Part shown: piece after piece, positions 34,601-46,600 of the stretch | Layout: each line of letters begins with the position of its first letter | Position numbering within the stretch: position 1 is the first letter of the stretch | Program-made: the position numbers and the translations under genes | Notes under the pieces: model-generated | The model's input: only the letters and a program-made list of their open reading frames with translations | The model's database searches: none | Told to the model about the DNA's origin: nothing | Assembly (NCBI GenBank): GCA_027886175.1 | Contig: JAJNNQ010000044.1 | Location: 1-64,000 of the forward strand | From: Phylloscopus collybita | Lineage: Eukaryota > Chordata > Aves > Passeriformes > Phylloscopidae | Direction: 5' to 3' | DNA: 64,000 nucleotides

Positions 34601-37600
34601 CCTCCCTAAATCTCGTTCAACACCTGCTTAAGCACCGCGGCTTCCCGGCGCTCGGCCCAGCTGTCGTGTTCAAGTGATTCTTTTTTTTTTTTAAATTTTA
34701 TTTTTTTTATACGCCGGATTAAAACAATAAAAACACTGAAGTCCTAAAATCCCCCCTGGGAATAAAGTCGCAGACAATAAAGAGCGGGGCTGGGCCGGGG
34801 GGGCTCTGCGGCAGCGCACAAAGGGACGCCTCGGGCCGGGCCGGGCTGTGCTCGCCTCCGGGGCACGGCCGGAGAATTCCTGCTTCCCTCGGGGATTTAT
34901 GGACGGGGAACGTCGGCTCGAGGCGGGGCCGGGTGGGCAGGGAGGGGTTTGTGGTCACCGGAACGATCGCCAGGAATTCCGAGCGTCGCCCCCCGGCTGC
35001 TGGAACCCCTTCGGTGCCGGCTGCGGGCGCGGGGGGAGCAGCTCTGTCTGAAACAAACCCCGAATTTGTGAGAATAAACACCCAAAGGAGCAGCTCTGTC
35101 TGAAACAAACCCCGAATTTGTGAGAATAAACACCCAAAGGAGCAGCTCTGTCTGAAACAAACCCCGAATTTGTGAGAATAAACACCCAAAGGAGCGGTTT
35201 GGGTGATCCAGGGCTTGGAAGGAAGGAGCTGATGATCCCGTGCTGGCTTTTCCCTCCCCTCCCCGTCTGTTGTCAGGCTCCTGCCTCACCTGCTGCCACC
35301 TGGCACCTGCAGAGTCACCGGGGAGCTGATCCCGGTGCCCTGCGGTGCTGGGAATTCAGTGTGAGCCCTTCCCAGTGCCCAGGGTTTGGGAATGAGCCCT
35401 TCCCAGTGCCCAGGATTTGGGAATGAGCCCTTCCCGGTGCCCTGCAGTGCCCAGGATTTGGGAATGAGCCCTTCCCGGTGCCCAGGGTTTGGGAATGAGC
35501 CCTTCCCGGTGCCCTGCAGTGCCCAGGATTTGGGAATGAGCCCTTCCCGGTGCCCAGGATTTGGGAATGAGCCCTTCCCGGTGCCCTGCAGTGCCCAGGA
35601 TTTGGGAATGAGCCCTTCCCGGTGCCCTGCAGCGCCCAGGACTCAGCCCTGAGCTCTCCCTGCCCTGCAGCACCACTGCAGTTCCCTCCTTCCCCTGCTC
35701 CCAAGCCAGCCTGCTCGTTCCCCGCGCCGGGAATTGGGGAATTCTCCCCAGCCGGTGGCTCTGGGGCCGGGGTGAGCGATCCCCACTCGTGGTTTGGCGC
35801 TGAAGCCTCTCCTGCCTCTCCTTGCCAGGGGCTCGGGGCTGCTGCTGCGGAGCCCCCGCGTCCGCAGAGCTCCCGAGGAGAATTCCAATGCCTCGCGCTC
35901 CGGCTGCGGTTTTATGACCTGCAGCCCGGAGCGTGGGCAGGGAAAACGGCTCAGACCCCGTCGGGATGGGATTTTGGTGACCTTGGCTTTGTGTTTCCAC
36001 ATCACTGAATCAGCGCCTCGCCCTGGGATGTGGGGGAAGCTGCTGGGAAAGGTTTTCCAGGCACTTGAGGGTTTTATGCGCTGGGTTTTAGCAGGGGCTG
36101 CAGGTGGGAGGGTTTGGGGTGGCCAGGACGTGATCTGGGAGCAAAGTGCAGCTGGCAGGCTCCAGCTTTCGCCGGGAATTCTGTCGGGATCGTGTCGGGG
36201 TTTGCCCCCCGAGGCTGATCCCGTCACGGGGTGGGCTCAAACCTCCCGGTGTGAGGGAAAAAACGGGATAAAGGCAAAGAGCCTCTGCCACCAAAACCTG
36301 ACCCCGCTGGCTGGGGAAACCGAGCAGCTCCTGAAAACCCACTGCAGGCGGTTTTGGGGGGAGAAAGAGGGATCCGGGAGCTGCAGGATGGAGTCAGGCA
36401 TGGCAGTGTGCTGGGAGAAACCATCAATCTCCGGGGAGAAGAGGGTCACTGAGAACCTCATCAGGGTGGGAGCAGCAGCTCCGCGTTAATGTGCCCATAA
36501 ATCCCCGTTCCGATAAAACAGGTGGCTCTTCCAAGAGGCAAAAAGAGGCAAACGCTGATTTTTTTTTTTTTTTTTTTTCTGCCGCTGCTGCTCTCCTTTT
36601 TTAAAAGCTTTAATTACCGCAGTGCTGACGGCTGGGCGCGGGCAGGAGCCGGGAATGCGGCTGCATGTGGGAGGCAGGGGCAGGGGAGAGGGAAAGGGAG
36701 CTGCAGGTTGGCCAAAATCCCCAGGGAAAACACAAGAACGAGTTTTTATTATAGAGGGGCCGAGGATGGCATTGATGGAAAATCCCTGGTGCTTTGGTGC
36801 TGGGAGCGGGGAAGGTGAAGGGAACTGCAGGGTGGGAGGTGGAGCTCTGGGACAGCCCTGGGAGCTCCGTGAACAGGGCTGGGAGCGAGGGCAGCACTCA
36901 TCCCACGGCCCGGGGCACTCCAGGGACAGAACACCCACGGCTTCCCTGGCATTTCTGCAGCTCATTCCCAAAGTAGCCACCAGCCTCAGCTTGCCCCCCC
37001 CCCCCCCTCCCGTTTTGTCCCTGTCCCCCCGATGATCTCCCACCCTTCAGGGACCCCCCCTCCCCATTCCCGGGTTGTTTTTAACCCCAGGCAGCTCTGG
37101 ATCCCTGGGTCTGCACTTCCCTGCAGCTTTTTCCCTCTGTGCCATCATCAAAGGGGACAAACCCCAGACCTCGGAGCGAATTCTCTTTGCATTTGACCTG
37201 CTGCCCTTCCCAGGCAGCTGCTGCTGCTGCGGGAGCTTCCCCAGGAGATAAATCCACAAAAAAAACCCTTTTCCAGGCGATAAAGCCATCAGCAGAGGCT
37301 CACACTGCGTGAATGGGTGGGCACATTCCCAATACTGCGCTGAATTGAAGGAAATCACCATTCCAGGGCCTTAAAAAGCTGAATGGGGCCGCGGCATCCT
37401 CTGGGTGATTGTGGTGCCGTCCCAAGGTCAAGGCTGAGTCACGGCGGCGCTTCCAGCCCGGCACGGGCAGGGCCGGATCCCCTCGGAGCCGACTTTTGTT
37501 TTGGGATTCGGTTTAGGGTCGGGGAGCTCTGGGACAATGGTGAGTGGAGGGGGGGTGTGGGGACAGGCACCGAGCTGAGCCCCCCCTCCAGCAGCCCTGG

Positions 37601-40600
37601 GGAAGGGGCTGGGCTGAGCCCAGGCGGGGTCCCTGTGCCCAGCGCGGCCTCCCCGGGCTCTTCCCGGGGAAAATCCGGGATGGAGCTGCTCCCACGGCGC
37701 CACCCCAGCCCCTTGTCCTGCCACGTTTGTCCCGAATCCACCAGAGGCATCCCCAGCCTGGCCTCTGGCTCCGTTCTGCCTCAGTTTCCCCTTCCGCAGC
37801 TGCCAGGGCCCCGTGGGCTGCAGGGCTCTGCCCCCAGCCCCAATTCCCAGGGAATTCCGGGCACGGGGATGGGCTCAGGCCTGGCGGGGAGCAGGGACTG
37901 GAGCAGCTGATCCCAGGTCCCACCTGCTGCCAAAGCCTCTCCCGGGCCTGGCCCCGCTCCAGAGGCGTTTTCCGATCCCTCCGCGGGCCGGGAGGCGCGG
38001 CAGATCCATCAGCTCGGGTTTGGGTATTTCACACTTCCATCCTTGTTTGGGGCAGGCACCGAGCTTCCTGTTACGCCTCTGCCTGCACTCCGTAAAGCCT
38101 CTCTGTTGGTTTGTTGGTTTGTTTGTTTGTTTGCTTGCTGGGGGATAAAACTTTGGGGAAAGCTCCTGGGTTGTTCCTGCAGGAGCTGCCGCGTGTCCAG
38201 GACCGGGGGTGACACCGGGTGAGCAGCAGAGGCTGAAGCCATGGAGGGACATTTGGTTTTATTGTGTTTTTTTTTCCTTCTCTTTTTTTTACCCTTTCCT
38301 TTCTGCCAGCAGCCGCGGGGGCTCACGATTCTCTCTCCACACGAGCAGTGCCCCCCGAAAACCCACCAGCAGTTATAATCCCCAATTTTCCTCTTGCAAC
38401 CGCTGGGCCCGGCCACTCTTTGCCTCGGGGCAGGAATTCCGCTCGTCCCGCGCCTTCCCTCGGGCCGTCCCGGGAGGAGAACGCGGAGCTCCCGCTGGAC
38501 GGCGGCGGGGCCGGGGCCGGAATTGCCTTTGTTCGGTTCGGTTCCGTGGCCGCCCGGCCCCGGAGCGCTGAAGGATGGAGCCTGCTGGCGGTTTATGGGG
38601 CTGTCTGCCGCGGGGGGCGAGGATTGATGGCTGGCCAAGGTCACCCGGAGGAGCCGCGGCGCTGCCGGCGCTGAGCCGGGCTGGGATCATGATTCACACC
38701 GGAGCCATCCCGGGGGATGCGCCGGGCCCGGCTCTGGAGCCGCTGACGCTGCCGCGGCCGCTCCTCCCCTCGCTCACGCCGTTAATTACCGCGGGGCCGC
38801 TCCCCTCAGCTCCTGCGGCAGCGCTAATTAACACCCGGCTGTTAATCACCCGCGCTCGGATGGAAAGGGAGCCGGGATTTCGGAATGGAGCGCGGGGATC
38901 GCGGCGTTCCCGGGACCCGGCTCGGGCTTTGTCCCCGCGGGGTTTTGGGGATCCGCTCCGTGGGAGGGATCCATCCCGCTGGGGTTTGGGGATCCATCCC
39001 GCTGGGTTTTAGGGATCCATCCCAGTGGGTTTTAGGGATCCATCCCGCTGTGTTTAGGGATCCATCCCAGTGGGTTTTAGGGATCCATCCCAGTGGGGTT
39101 TGGGGATCCATCCCGCTGGGGTTTGGGGATCCATCCCGCTGTGTTTAGGGATCCATCCCAGTGGGGTTTGGGGATCCATCCCAGTGGGGTTTAGGGATCC
39201 ATCCCGCTGTGTTTAGGGATCCATCCCGCTGGGGTTTGGGGATCCATCCCGCTGTGTTTAGGGATCCATCCCGCTGGGGTTTGGGGATCCATCCCGCTGT
39301 GTTTTAGGGATCCATCCCAGTGGGTTTTAGGGATCCATCCCAGTGGGTTTTAGGGATCCATCCCAGTGGGGTTTGGGGATCCATCCCGCTGGGTTTGGGG
39401 ATCCCTTCGGTGGGATGTGCTCCGTCCCCCCGAGCCCTGTCGGTGCCGTAGCAAATCCCCGCTGCTCTCTCCCGGTGCAGATTCCGGAGCCGGTTGGGGT
39501 TTTGGGGATCGCTGTAACCCCAGCCCGGAGGGACCTGGGGCTGATTCCAGCTCCCTCCCGGGGGGCTGTGGGGCCAGGTGTGCCCAGGTGCTCCGGGACC
39601 CAGCTCCTCCATCTGCTCCTTCCCAAAGCTCGGGAGATTCCCTGGGTTTGGCGGTGAGAGGTGCCCAAGGCGGCGGGTTAAATCCCGCCGGGATAACGCC
39701 GTGCCTGCCTTTCCACCCCGGCTCTGCTCCCGCCTCGGCTCTGCCCGCGGAGATTTCACCGAAATTCAAGGGAAAAAAACAAAACAAAACAAAACCAAAA
39801 ACAAAACAAGAAGGGACGTGGAATGCGGAGTTGGTGGAGGATTTTGCCCGGACGTCCTTGGCTCCTCACGTACTCAGCCAGATGGTTTCTTGCCCCCCCT
39901 GCCCAAACACCTGCATTCCAGGAGGGGCCTGTGCCTGAGAAGCCCTTTGGGATAAGCGGAGCCATAGAAATGTAAATTAAATTATTTACCTACTCCCAGT
40001 TAAACGCTCTGCCCTTCTGGCCAAGGAGGATGGCGGTGGGATGGGGAGGGCTCCAGAACCCGCTTAGCTCTTTGTGTAAATTGCAGGGAACTTTGGGGAG
40101 TACCTACTAAAGAAAAAAAAAAAAAAATTCTCCGAGGAAACAAGAAAAGGGGGAAAAAGCCCCAATTTTGGTGCTTTGCGCAGTGTTCTGTGGGGCTGCT
40201 GGGCCGGGGATTCCTCACCCAGTGCTGCCCGGAGTTCGATTATTATTCTGATTCCTCCCCCTTTTTTTTTAACCACAAGGAAGGACCCGGAATCAATCAC
40301 GGGGCGGGAGGGAGCAGCATTTTAAAGGGCAAGGCAGAGACACGGGGTCCCTGGAGTCGCCAGAGCCAAAAAGAACATTTCAGGGATTAAATGTCGCTGC
40401 AGTTTTAGCTGGGGGCAGCTGCAGGGGGGGAGATGGCTCAAAACGCCCCCAGGGCTCCTTCCCTGGAGCCGGCGGGGATCGGCTTTTCCTGCTGCCCACG
40501 GCTCGGGAAGGGCTCGGGCTGCTCGGGGTTTGATCCCGGGCTGGAGCAGCAGGAAAGGCTCGGAGCTGCTCGGGGTTTGGATCCCGGGCAGGAGCAGCAG

Positions 40601-43600
40601 GAAAGGCTCGGGAAGGGCTCGGGGTTTGATCCCGGGCAGGAGCAGCAGGAAAGGCTCGGGAAGGGCTCGGGGTTTGATCCCGGGCTGGAGCAGCAGGAAA
40701 GGCTCGGAGCTGCTCGGGGTTTGATCCCGGGCAGGAGCAGCAGGAAAGGCTCGGGAAAGGCTCGGGGTTTGATCCCAGTGTGGAGCAGCAGGAAAGGCTC
40801 GGGAAGGGCTCGGGGTTTGATCCCAGTGTGGAGCAGCAGGAAAGGCTCGGGAAAGGCTCGGGGTTTGATCCCGGGGTGGAGATGGAGGAACACGGCCCCG
40901 CTGTGGAGCCCGAGCTCTCCAAGCGCAATTCCCGCTCTGGTTTTCCTTCCTGAGCCGATCCTTCCAAAGCTTCCCCCTTCTCCATCCCCCGTCAGCACCG
41001 CGATCGGGAGCCGCTTCCCGATCGCTGTTCCAGGAGCGCTCGGTGGCCTCGGTGGGAAACAGCCCCGAGCCTCCCAGGGCAGCTCCGAGCTCCCCTGGAA
41101 GCTGCTGGGCACCCCCGGGGCCCCTCCGGCTCCCAAATCTTCGCCTCGTGCCCCCTGTGAGTGCTGGAGCGGGACAAATTGTCCGTGTGTTGTTGGATGC
41201 TCCCGAACCAAGGCGTCTTTGCGGCTCCCCCCTCATCCCCTCATGGAAATGAGCCTGGGATAATTGCCGTGGTCCCCCCGGCCTGTGCAGCCGTGAATCA
41301 CTCGGAATCACTCGGAATCGGGGCACTTTAGGCACATTAGCGAATTAATCCGTGCAGCCAGGGAGGGAATTATCGCGGCATTGCTCAGCTGGGAGATGGG
41401 GACGTGGAGCCCGGCCCGGAGCCAGCAGCGGGGTCACGTCATTCACCGTGGGACTGCCACCCTGTCCCCCGGCCGTGGGGACACCCTCAGCCACCCTGCG
41501 CGCCCCCCCACCGAGCCACCCTGCACCCCCTGAGCCCCCCTGCACCCCCTGAGCCACCCTGCATCCCTCTGAGCCCCCCTGCACCCCCTGAGCCCCCCTG
41601 CACCCCCTGAGCCACCCTGCATCCCCTGAGCCTCCCTGCACCCCCCGAGCCCCCCTGCACCCCCTGAGCCATCCTGCACCCCCTGAGCCCCCCTGCACCC
41701 CCTGAGCCACCCTGCATCCCCTGAGCCTCCCTGCACCCCCTGAGCCCCCCTGCACCCCCTGAGCCATCCTGCACCCCCTGAGCCCCCCTGCACCCCCCGA
41801 GCCACCCTGCACCCCCCGAGCCCCCCTGCACCCCCTGAGCCATCCTGCACCCCCCGAGCCCCCCTGCACCCCCTGAGCCCCTCTGCACCCCCTGAGCCAT
41901 CCTGCACCCCCTGAGCCCCCCTGCACCCCCCGAGCCACCCTGCACCCCCCGAGCCCCCCTGCACCCCCTGAGCCATCCTGCACCCCCCGAGCCCCCCTGC
42001 ACCCCCTGAGCCCCCCTGCACCCCTCTGAGCCCCCCTGCACCCCCTGAGCCCCCCTGCGCCCCCTGAGCCACCCTGCACCCCTCTGAGCCCCCCTGCACC
42101 CCTCTGAGCCCCCCTGCACCCCCCTGAGCCCCCCTGCACCCCTCTGAGCCCCCCTGCACCCCCTGAGCCCCCCTGCACCCCCCGAGCCACCCTGCACCCC
42201 CCGAGCCCCCCTGCACCCCCTGAGCCATCCTGCACCCCCTGAGCCCCCCTGCACCCCCTGAGCCATCCTGCACCCCCCGAGCCCCCCTGCACCCCCTGAG
42301 CCCCCCTGCACCCCCCGAGCCACCCTGCACCCCTCTGAGCCCCCCTGCACCCCCTGAGCCATCCTGCACCCCCTGAGCCCCCCTGCACCCCCTGAGCCCC
42401 CCTGCACCCCCTGAGCCACCCTGCACCCCCTGAGCCATCCTGCGCCCCCTGAGCCCCCCTGCACCCCCTGAGCCACCCTGCACCCCCTGAGCCCCCCTGC
42501 ACCCCCCGAGCCCCCCTGCGCTGTGCCCGGCGAGCAGGGAATGTCTCTGCAGCCTGAGACGGGCTGGGGATGTCTCTGCAGCCTGGCAATCCATGGAGTC
42601 CGAGGAATGGGGTGGGAGCGGGGCTGGGAGCAGGGAGGACGGGCTGGGATGGGCCAGGAGGACCAAACCCACCCCGGGGCCGTGGCCTCGCTCCCCTCCC
42701 CTCGCCCGGGCTGTGCCAGGAGAGCCCGGCAGAGCCCAGCCCCTCAGCCCGGCCCGTGGGGAGTGCGGGGCCGGATTTTGGAGGTGAAACCCAAAGCGTG
42801 GCAGCTTTTCAAGGCGCTGACTTTGAGCTCAGCTGGTGCACGCCCTGCATCGTTTCCCTCCCGCAGCGCAGTGCAGCCTCCGCTGCTCCCTCCTGTGTCC
42901 CCGCGTGTGGGGTGTCCCCGTGAGCACGGTGACCCCGGGGCTGGCTGCTGCTGTTCCTGCTGTGTCCCTGTGCTCTGGCCAGGTGTGTCCCTGTGCTCAG
43001 GTGTGTCCCTGTGGCCAGGTGTGTCCCTGTGCTCAGGTGTGTCCCTGTGCTCAGGTGTGTCCCTGTGCTCCGGTGTGTCCCTGTGGCCAGGGTGTCCCCT
43101 GTGGCCAGGTGTGTCCCTGTGCTCAGGTGTGTCCCTGTGCTCTGGTGTGTCCCTGTGCTCAGGTGTGTCCCTGTGGCCAGGGTGTCCCTGTGCTCAGGTG
43201 TGTCCCTGTGCTCCGGTGTGTCCCTGTGGCCAGGGTGTCCCTGTGGCCAGGGTGTCCCCTGTGCTCAGGTGTGTCCCTGTGCTCAGGTGTGTCCCTGTGG
43301 CCAGGGTGTCCCCTGTGCTCTGGTGTGTCCCTGTGGCCAGGGTGTCCCTGTGGCCAGGGTGTCCCCTGTGGTCACGGTGGCTCCAGCGCTGTGACCAGGG
43401 TGGCCCCAGTGCGAGTCACGGTGGGAGCAGCGGCTCGGCCTCCCCGCGTGCTGACAGCTCGTTAATTCCGCTCGTTAATTCCGCCCGTGATGAGCGTGGG
43501 GAGGCAGCGCTGGCTGCCCGGCCCTGCCGGCTGTCCCCGGCTGTCCCGCAGGGAGCTGTGGCCGGGGGAGTGGCTCGGCGCGGGGCTCCCGGCAGGGCCG

Positions 43601-46600
43601 GCAAGGTTAAAACCCAGCCGGAGCTGCCGGGATCCCCCATCCTGGGCGGGATGCGGCAGCTCCAGCCTCACCTGACCCCCCCCTGCACCAAACACGGCTT
43701 CTCCAAAAAGCAGGAGAAGCCCCTGAGCAGTCAGCCCCTCGTTGCTCATGCCGTGCTTGTGCAGGTGCGGCAGGAAGCCCCTGCTGCCCGCCCGGGGATC
43801 GGCCTCCGGCGGGAAGCTTTGTCTGCCCTTCCCTCGGGGTTTGAACCAGCACGTTTGGCCCTGGAGCTGTCCCAGCCCAGCCCTCGGAGCTGTTCGCTCC
43901 AAAGAGCTGCGACACCCCCGGCTTTGTCCAACCCCGCCCGACCCCGGGCGGCTCCGCGGGGCCCCGGCGCTGGGGAGGGGGAAAATGCCAAATTTGGGGC
44001 TGCAGGAGGCAGCTCCAGCCGGGGAAACCCCGAGGGCCGGCTGGCAGCCAGCTCGCCCTGCTCCTGTCCCTCGCCCCAAAGGCTTTACAGCCAACATCTT
44101 CTTTTTAATTCCGACACCCGCAAAATAGCAGCTGAAATAACCCTGCTGTATGTCAGCTGCTGATGGAAGGAGATTAAATATTAAAGCCAGTGCTGTGGCT
44201 TTAACTCATTCCATTTTTTTCCCTATTCTTCCCCCCTCCTCTCCCCCCTCTGCTTCCCCTCTCTGTGTAAAATGACATGATTTAGAACCCAAGTGCCAGA
44301 CTCAGCCTCTGGGTTTCGGCGTTTGGAAATGTGTGCAGAAAGATATATTGTGTCTGTGAGCATTTCTGCGCAGGGAAGGAGAGAGCTCCCGAGCTGTGAG
44401 CCCACATAAAGATGTTAAATAGAGCTGTAACGCGCGCCCGGCGCACCGAAAGTGCCGGGGAAAAAAAAAAAATTAAGGGGAAAAAAAAAATCCGGCAATG
44501 AAGGAAAATGAAAGATTAAAATAAACCTGGCGTTGGCGAGGCCAGGCTGGGGCTGGTGGGAGAGACACGACCCTGCTCTGCACCTCTTCCCTCCCTGACC
44601 TAAAAATCCCATTTCTTTAGCACAAAACGGAGGCGGGAGAATTGGGAATTTTCGTATTTTTCATTCTTTTTTTCTCCCCGCTCCATCTCAGGTGTTCAGA
44701 TTCCCGACGCCGCCCGCCTGCTGAATATTCATCCCCACCCCGCCGCTCCCGGCACAAAACCCGCGATTGCTTCCCTGGGCTGGCCCCGTCCCGCAGGGCC
44801 CCGAATTCCAGAAACCCGGGGGGGACCTGGGGGCCCAGCCCGTGGGAGATGTGGGTGCAGGTGTGGGTGCAGGTGTGGGTGCAGGTGTGGGTCAGGTGTG
44901 GGTGCAGATGTGGGTGCAGGTGTGGGTGCAGATGTGGGTCAGGTGTGGGTCAGGTGTGGGTGCAGGTGTGGGTGCAGATGTGGGTCAGGTGTGGGTCAGG
45001 TGTGGGTCAGGTGTGGGTGCAGGTGTGGGTGCAGATGTGGGTCAGGTGTGGGTCAGGTGTGGGTCAGGTGTGGGTGCAGATGTGGGTGCAGATGTGGGTC
45101 AGGTGTGGGTGCAGGTGTGGGTGCAGATGTGGGTCAGGTGTGGGTCAGGTGTGGGTCAGGTGTGGGTGCAGGTGTGGGTGCAGATGTGGGTCAGGTGTGG
45201 GTCAGGTGTGGGTGCAGGTGTGGGTGCAGATGTGGGTCAGGTGTGGGTCAGGTGTGGGTCAGGTGTGGGTGCAGATGTGGGTGCAGATGTGGGTCAGGTG
45301 TGGGTGCAGGTGTGGGTGCAGATGTGGGTCAGGTGTGGGTCAGGTGTGGGTGCAGGTGTGGGTGCAGATGTGGGTCAGGTGTGGGTGTCCCTTGCCCTGC
45401 AGGGCCCCTGGGCCGGCGCCGCCGATTCTCCCTCGCTCCCTTCCCTTTGTTCCGGGCCGGGCTCTGGGGAGGCTCCGGGGCTCTGGGGAGGCTCCAGGCC
45501 GGGGCTCTGGGGAGGCTCCGGGCCGGGCTCTGTGGAGGCTCCGGGGCTCTGTGGAGGCTCCGGGGCTCTGTGGAGGCTCCGGGGCTCTGGGGAGGCTCCG
45601 GGGCTCTGTGGAGGCTCCGGGGCTCTGTGGAGGCTCCGGGGCTCTGTGCAGGCTCCGGGGCCGGGGCTCTGGGGAGGCTCCGGGGCTCTGTGGAGGCTCC
45701 GGGGCTCTGTGCAGGCTCCGGGGCCGGGGCTCTGGGGAGGCTCCGGGACTCTGTGGAGGCTCCGGAGCTCTGGGGAGGCTCCGGGGCTCTGTGCAGGCTC
45801 CAGGCCGGGGCTCTGGGGAGGCTCCGGGGCTCTGGGGAGGCTCCGGGGCCGGGCTCTGGGGAGGCTCCGGGGCTCTGTGGAGGCTCCGGGGCTCTGTGGA
45901 GGCTCCGGGGCTCTGGGGAGGCTCCGGGGCTCTGTGGAGGCTCCGGGGCTCTGTGCAGGCTCCGGGGCTCTGTGCAGGCTCCGGGGCTCTGTGCAGGCTC
46001 CGGGGCTCTGTGCAGGCTCCGGGGCTCTGTGCAGGCTCCGGGGCCGGGCTCTGGGGAGGCTCCGGGGCTCTGTGCAGGCTCCGGGGCTCTGTGCAGGCTC
46101 CGGGGCTCTGTGGAGGCTCCGGGGCCGGGCTCTGTGGAGGCTCCGGGGCTGGGCTCTGTGGAGGCTCCGGGGCTCTGTGGAGGCTCCGGGGCTCTGTGGA
46201 GGCTCCGGGGCTCTGTGCAGGCTCCGGGGCCGGGGCTCTGGGGAGGCTCCGGGGCTCTGTGGAGGCTCCGGGGCTCTGTGCAGGCTCCGGGGCTCTGTGC
46301 AGGCTCCGGGGCTCTGTGCAGGCTCCGGGGCTCTGTGCAGGCTCCGGGGCCGGGCTCTGTGGAGGCTCCGGGGCTGGGCTCTGTGGAGGCTCCGGGGCTC
46401 TGTGGAGGCTCCGGGGCTCTGGGGAGGCTCCGGGGCTCTGGGGAGGCTCCTGGCACTCAGAGGGTTCGTGGCCGTGGCATCGGCAGCTGTGGGGAGGACA
46501 AAGAGCCCAGATCGGGCAGATTTTGGCCGAAGCGCTGAGCAATTTTATTTCGGGTTTATTTAAGGTTTAGTTACGGAGCGGAGCTGGGAGAGACGGAGTT

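Noticed and set aside
35041..35200. AATAAA in each 52-bp unit as poly(A) signals
   Set aside because: They lie inside ATF7 intron 2 without an upstream exon, in a recent triplication.
41345..42672. Minus-strand frames of ~410 codons (GGAGGLRGCRGA-type repeats)
   Set aside because: Pure translation of the 21 bp array; no non-repeat protein sequence of note at either end.
44642..46570. Frames of 550-640 codons across two adjacent minisatellites
   Set aside because: The three + frames and the minus frames are all open, with collagen-like or VWV low-complexity translation and no conserved start or domain.
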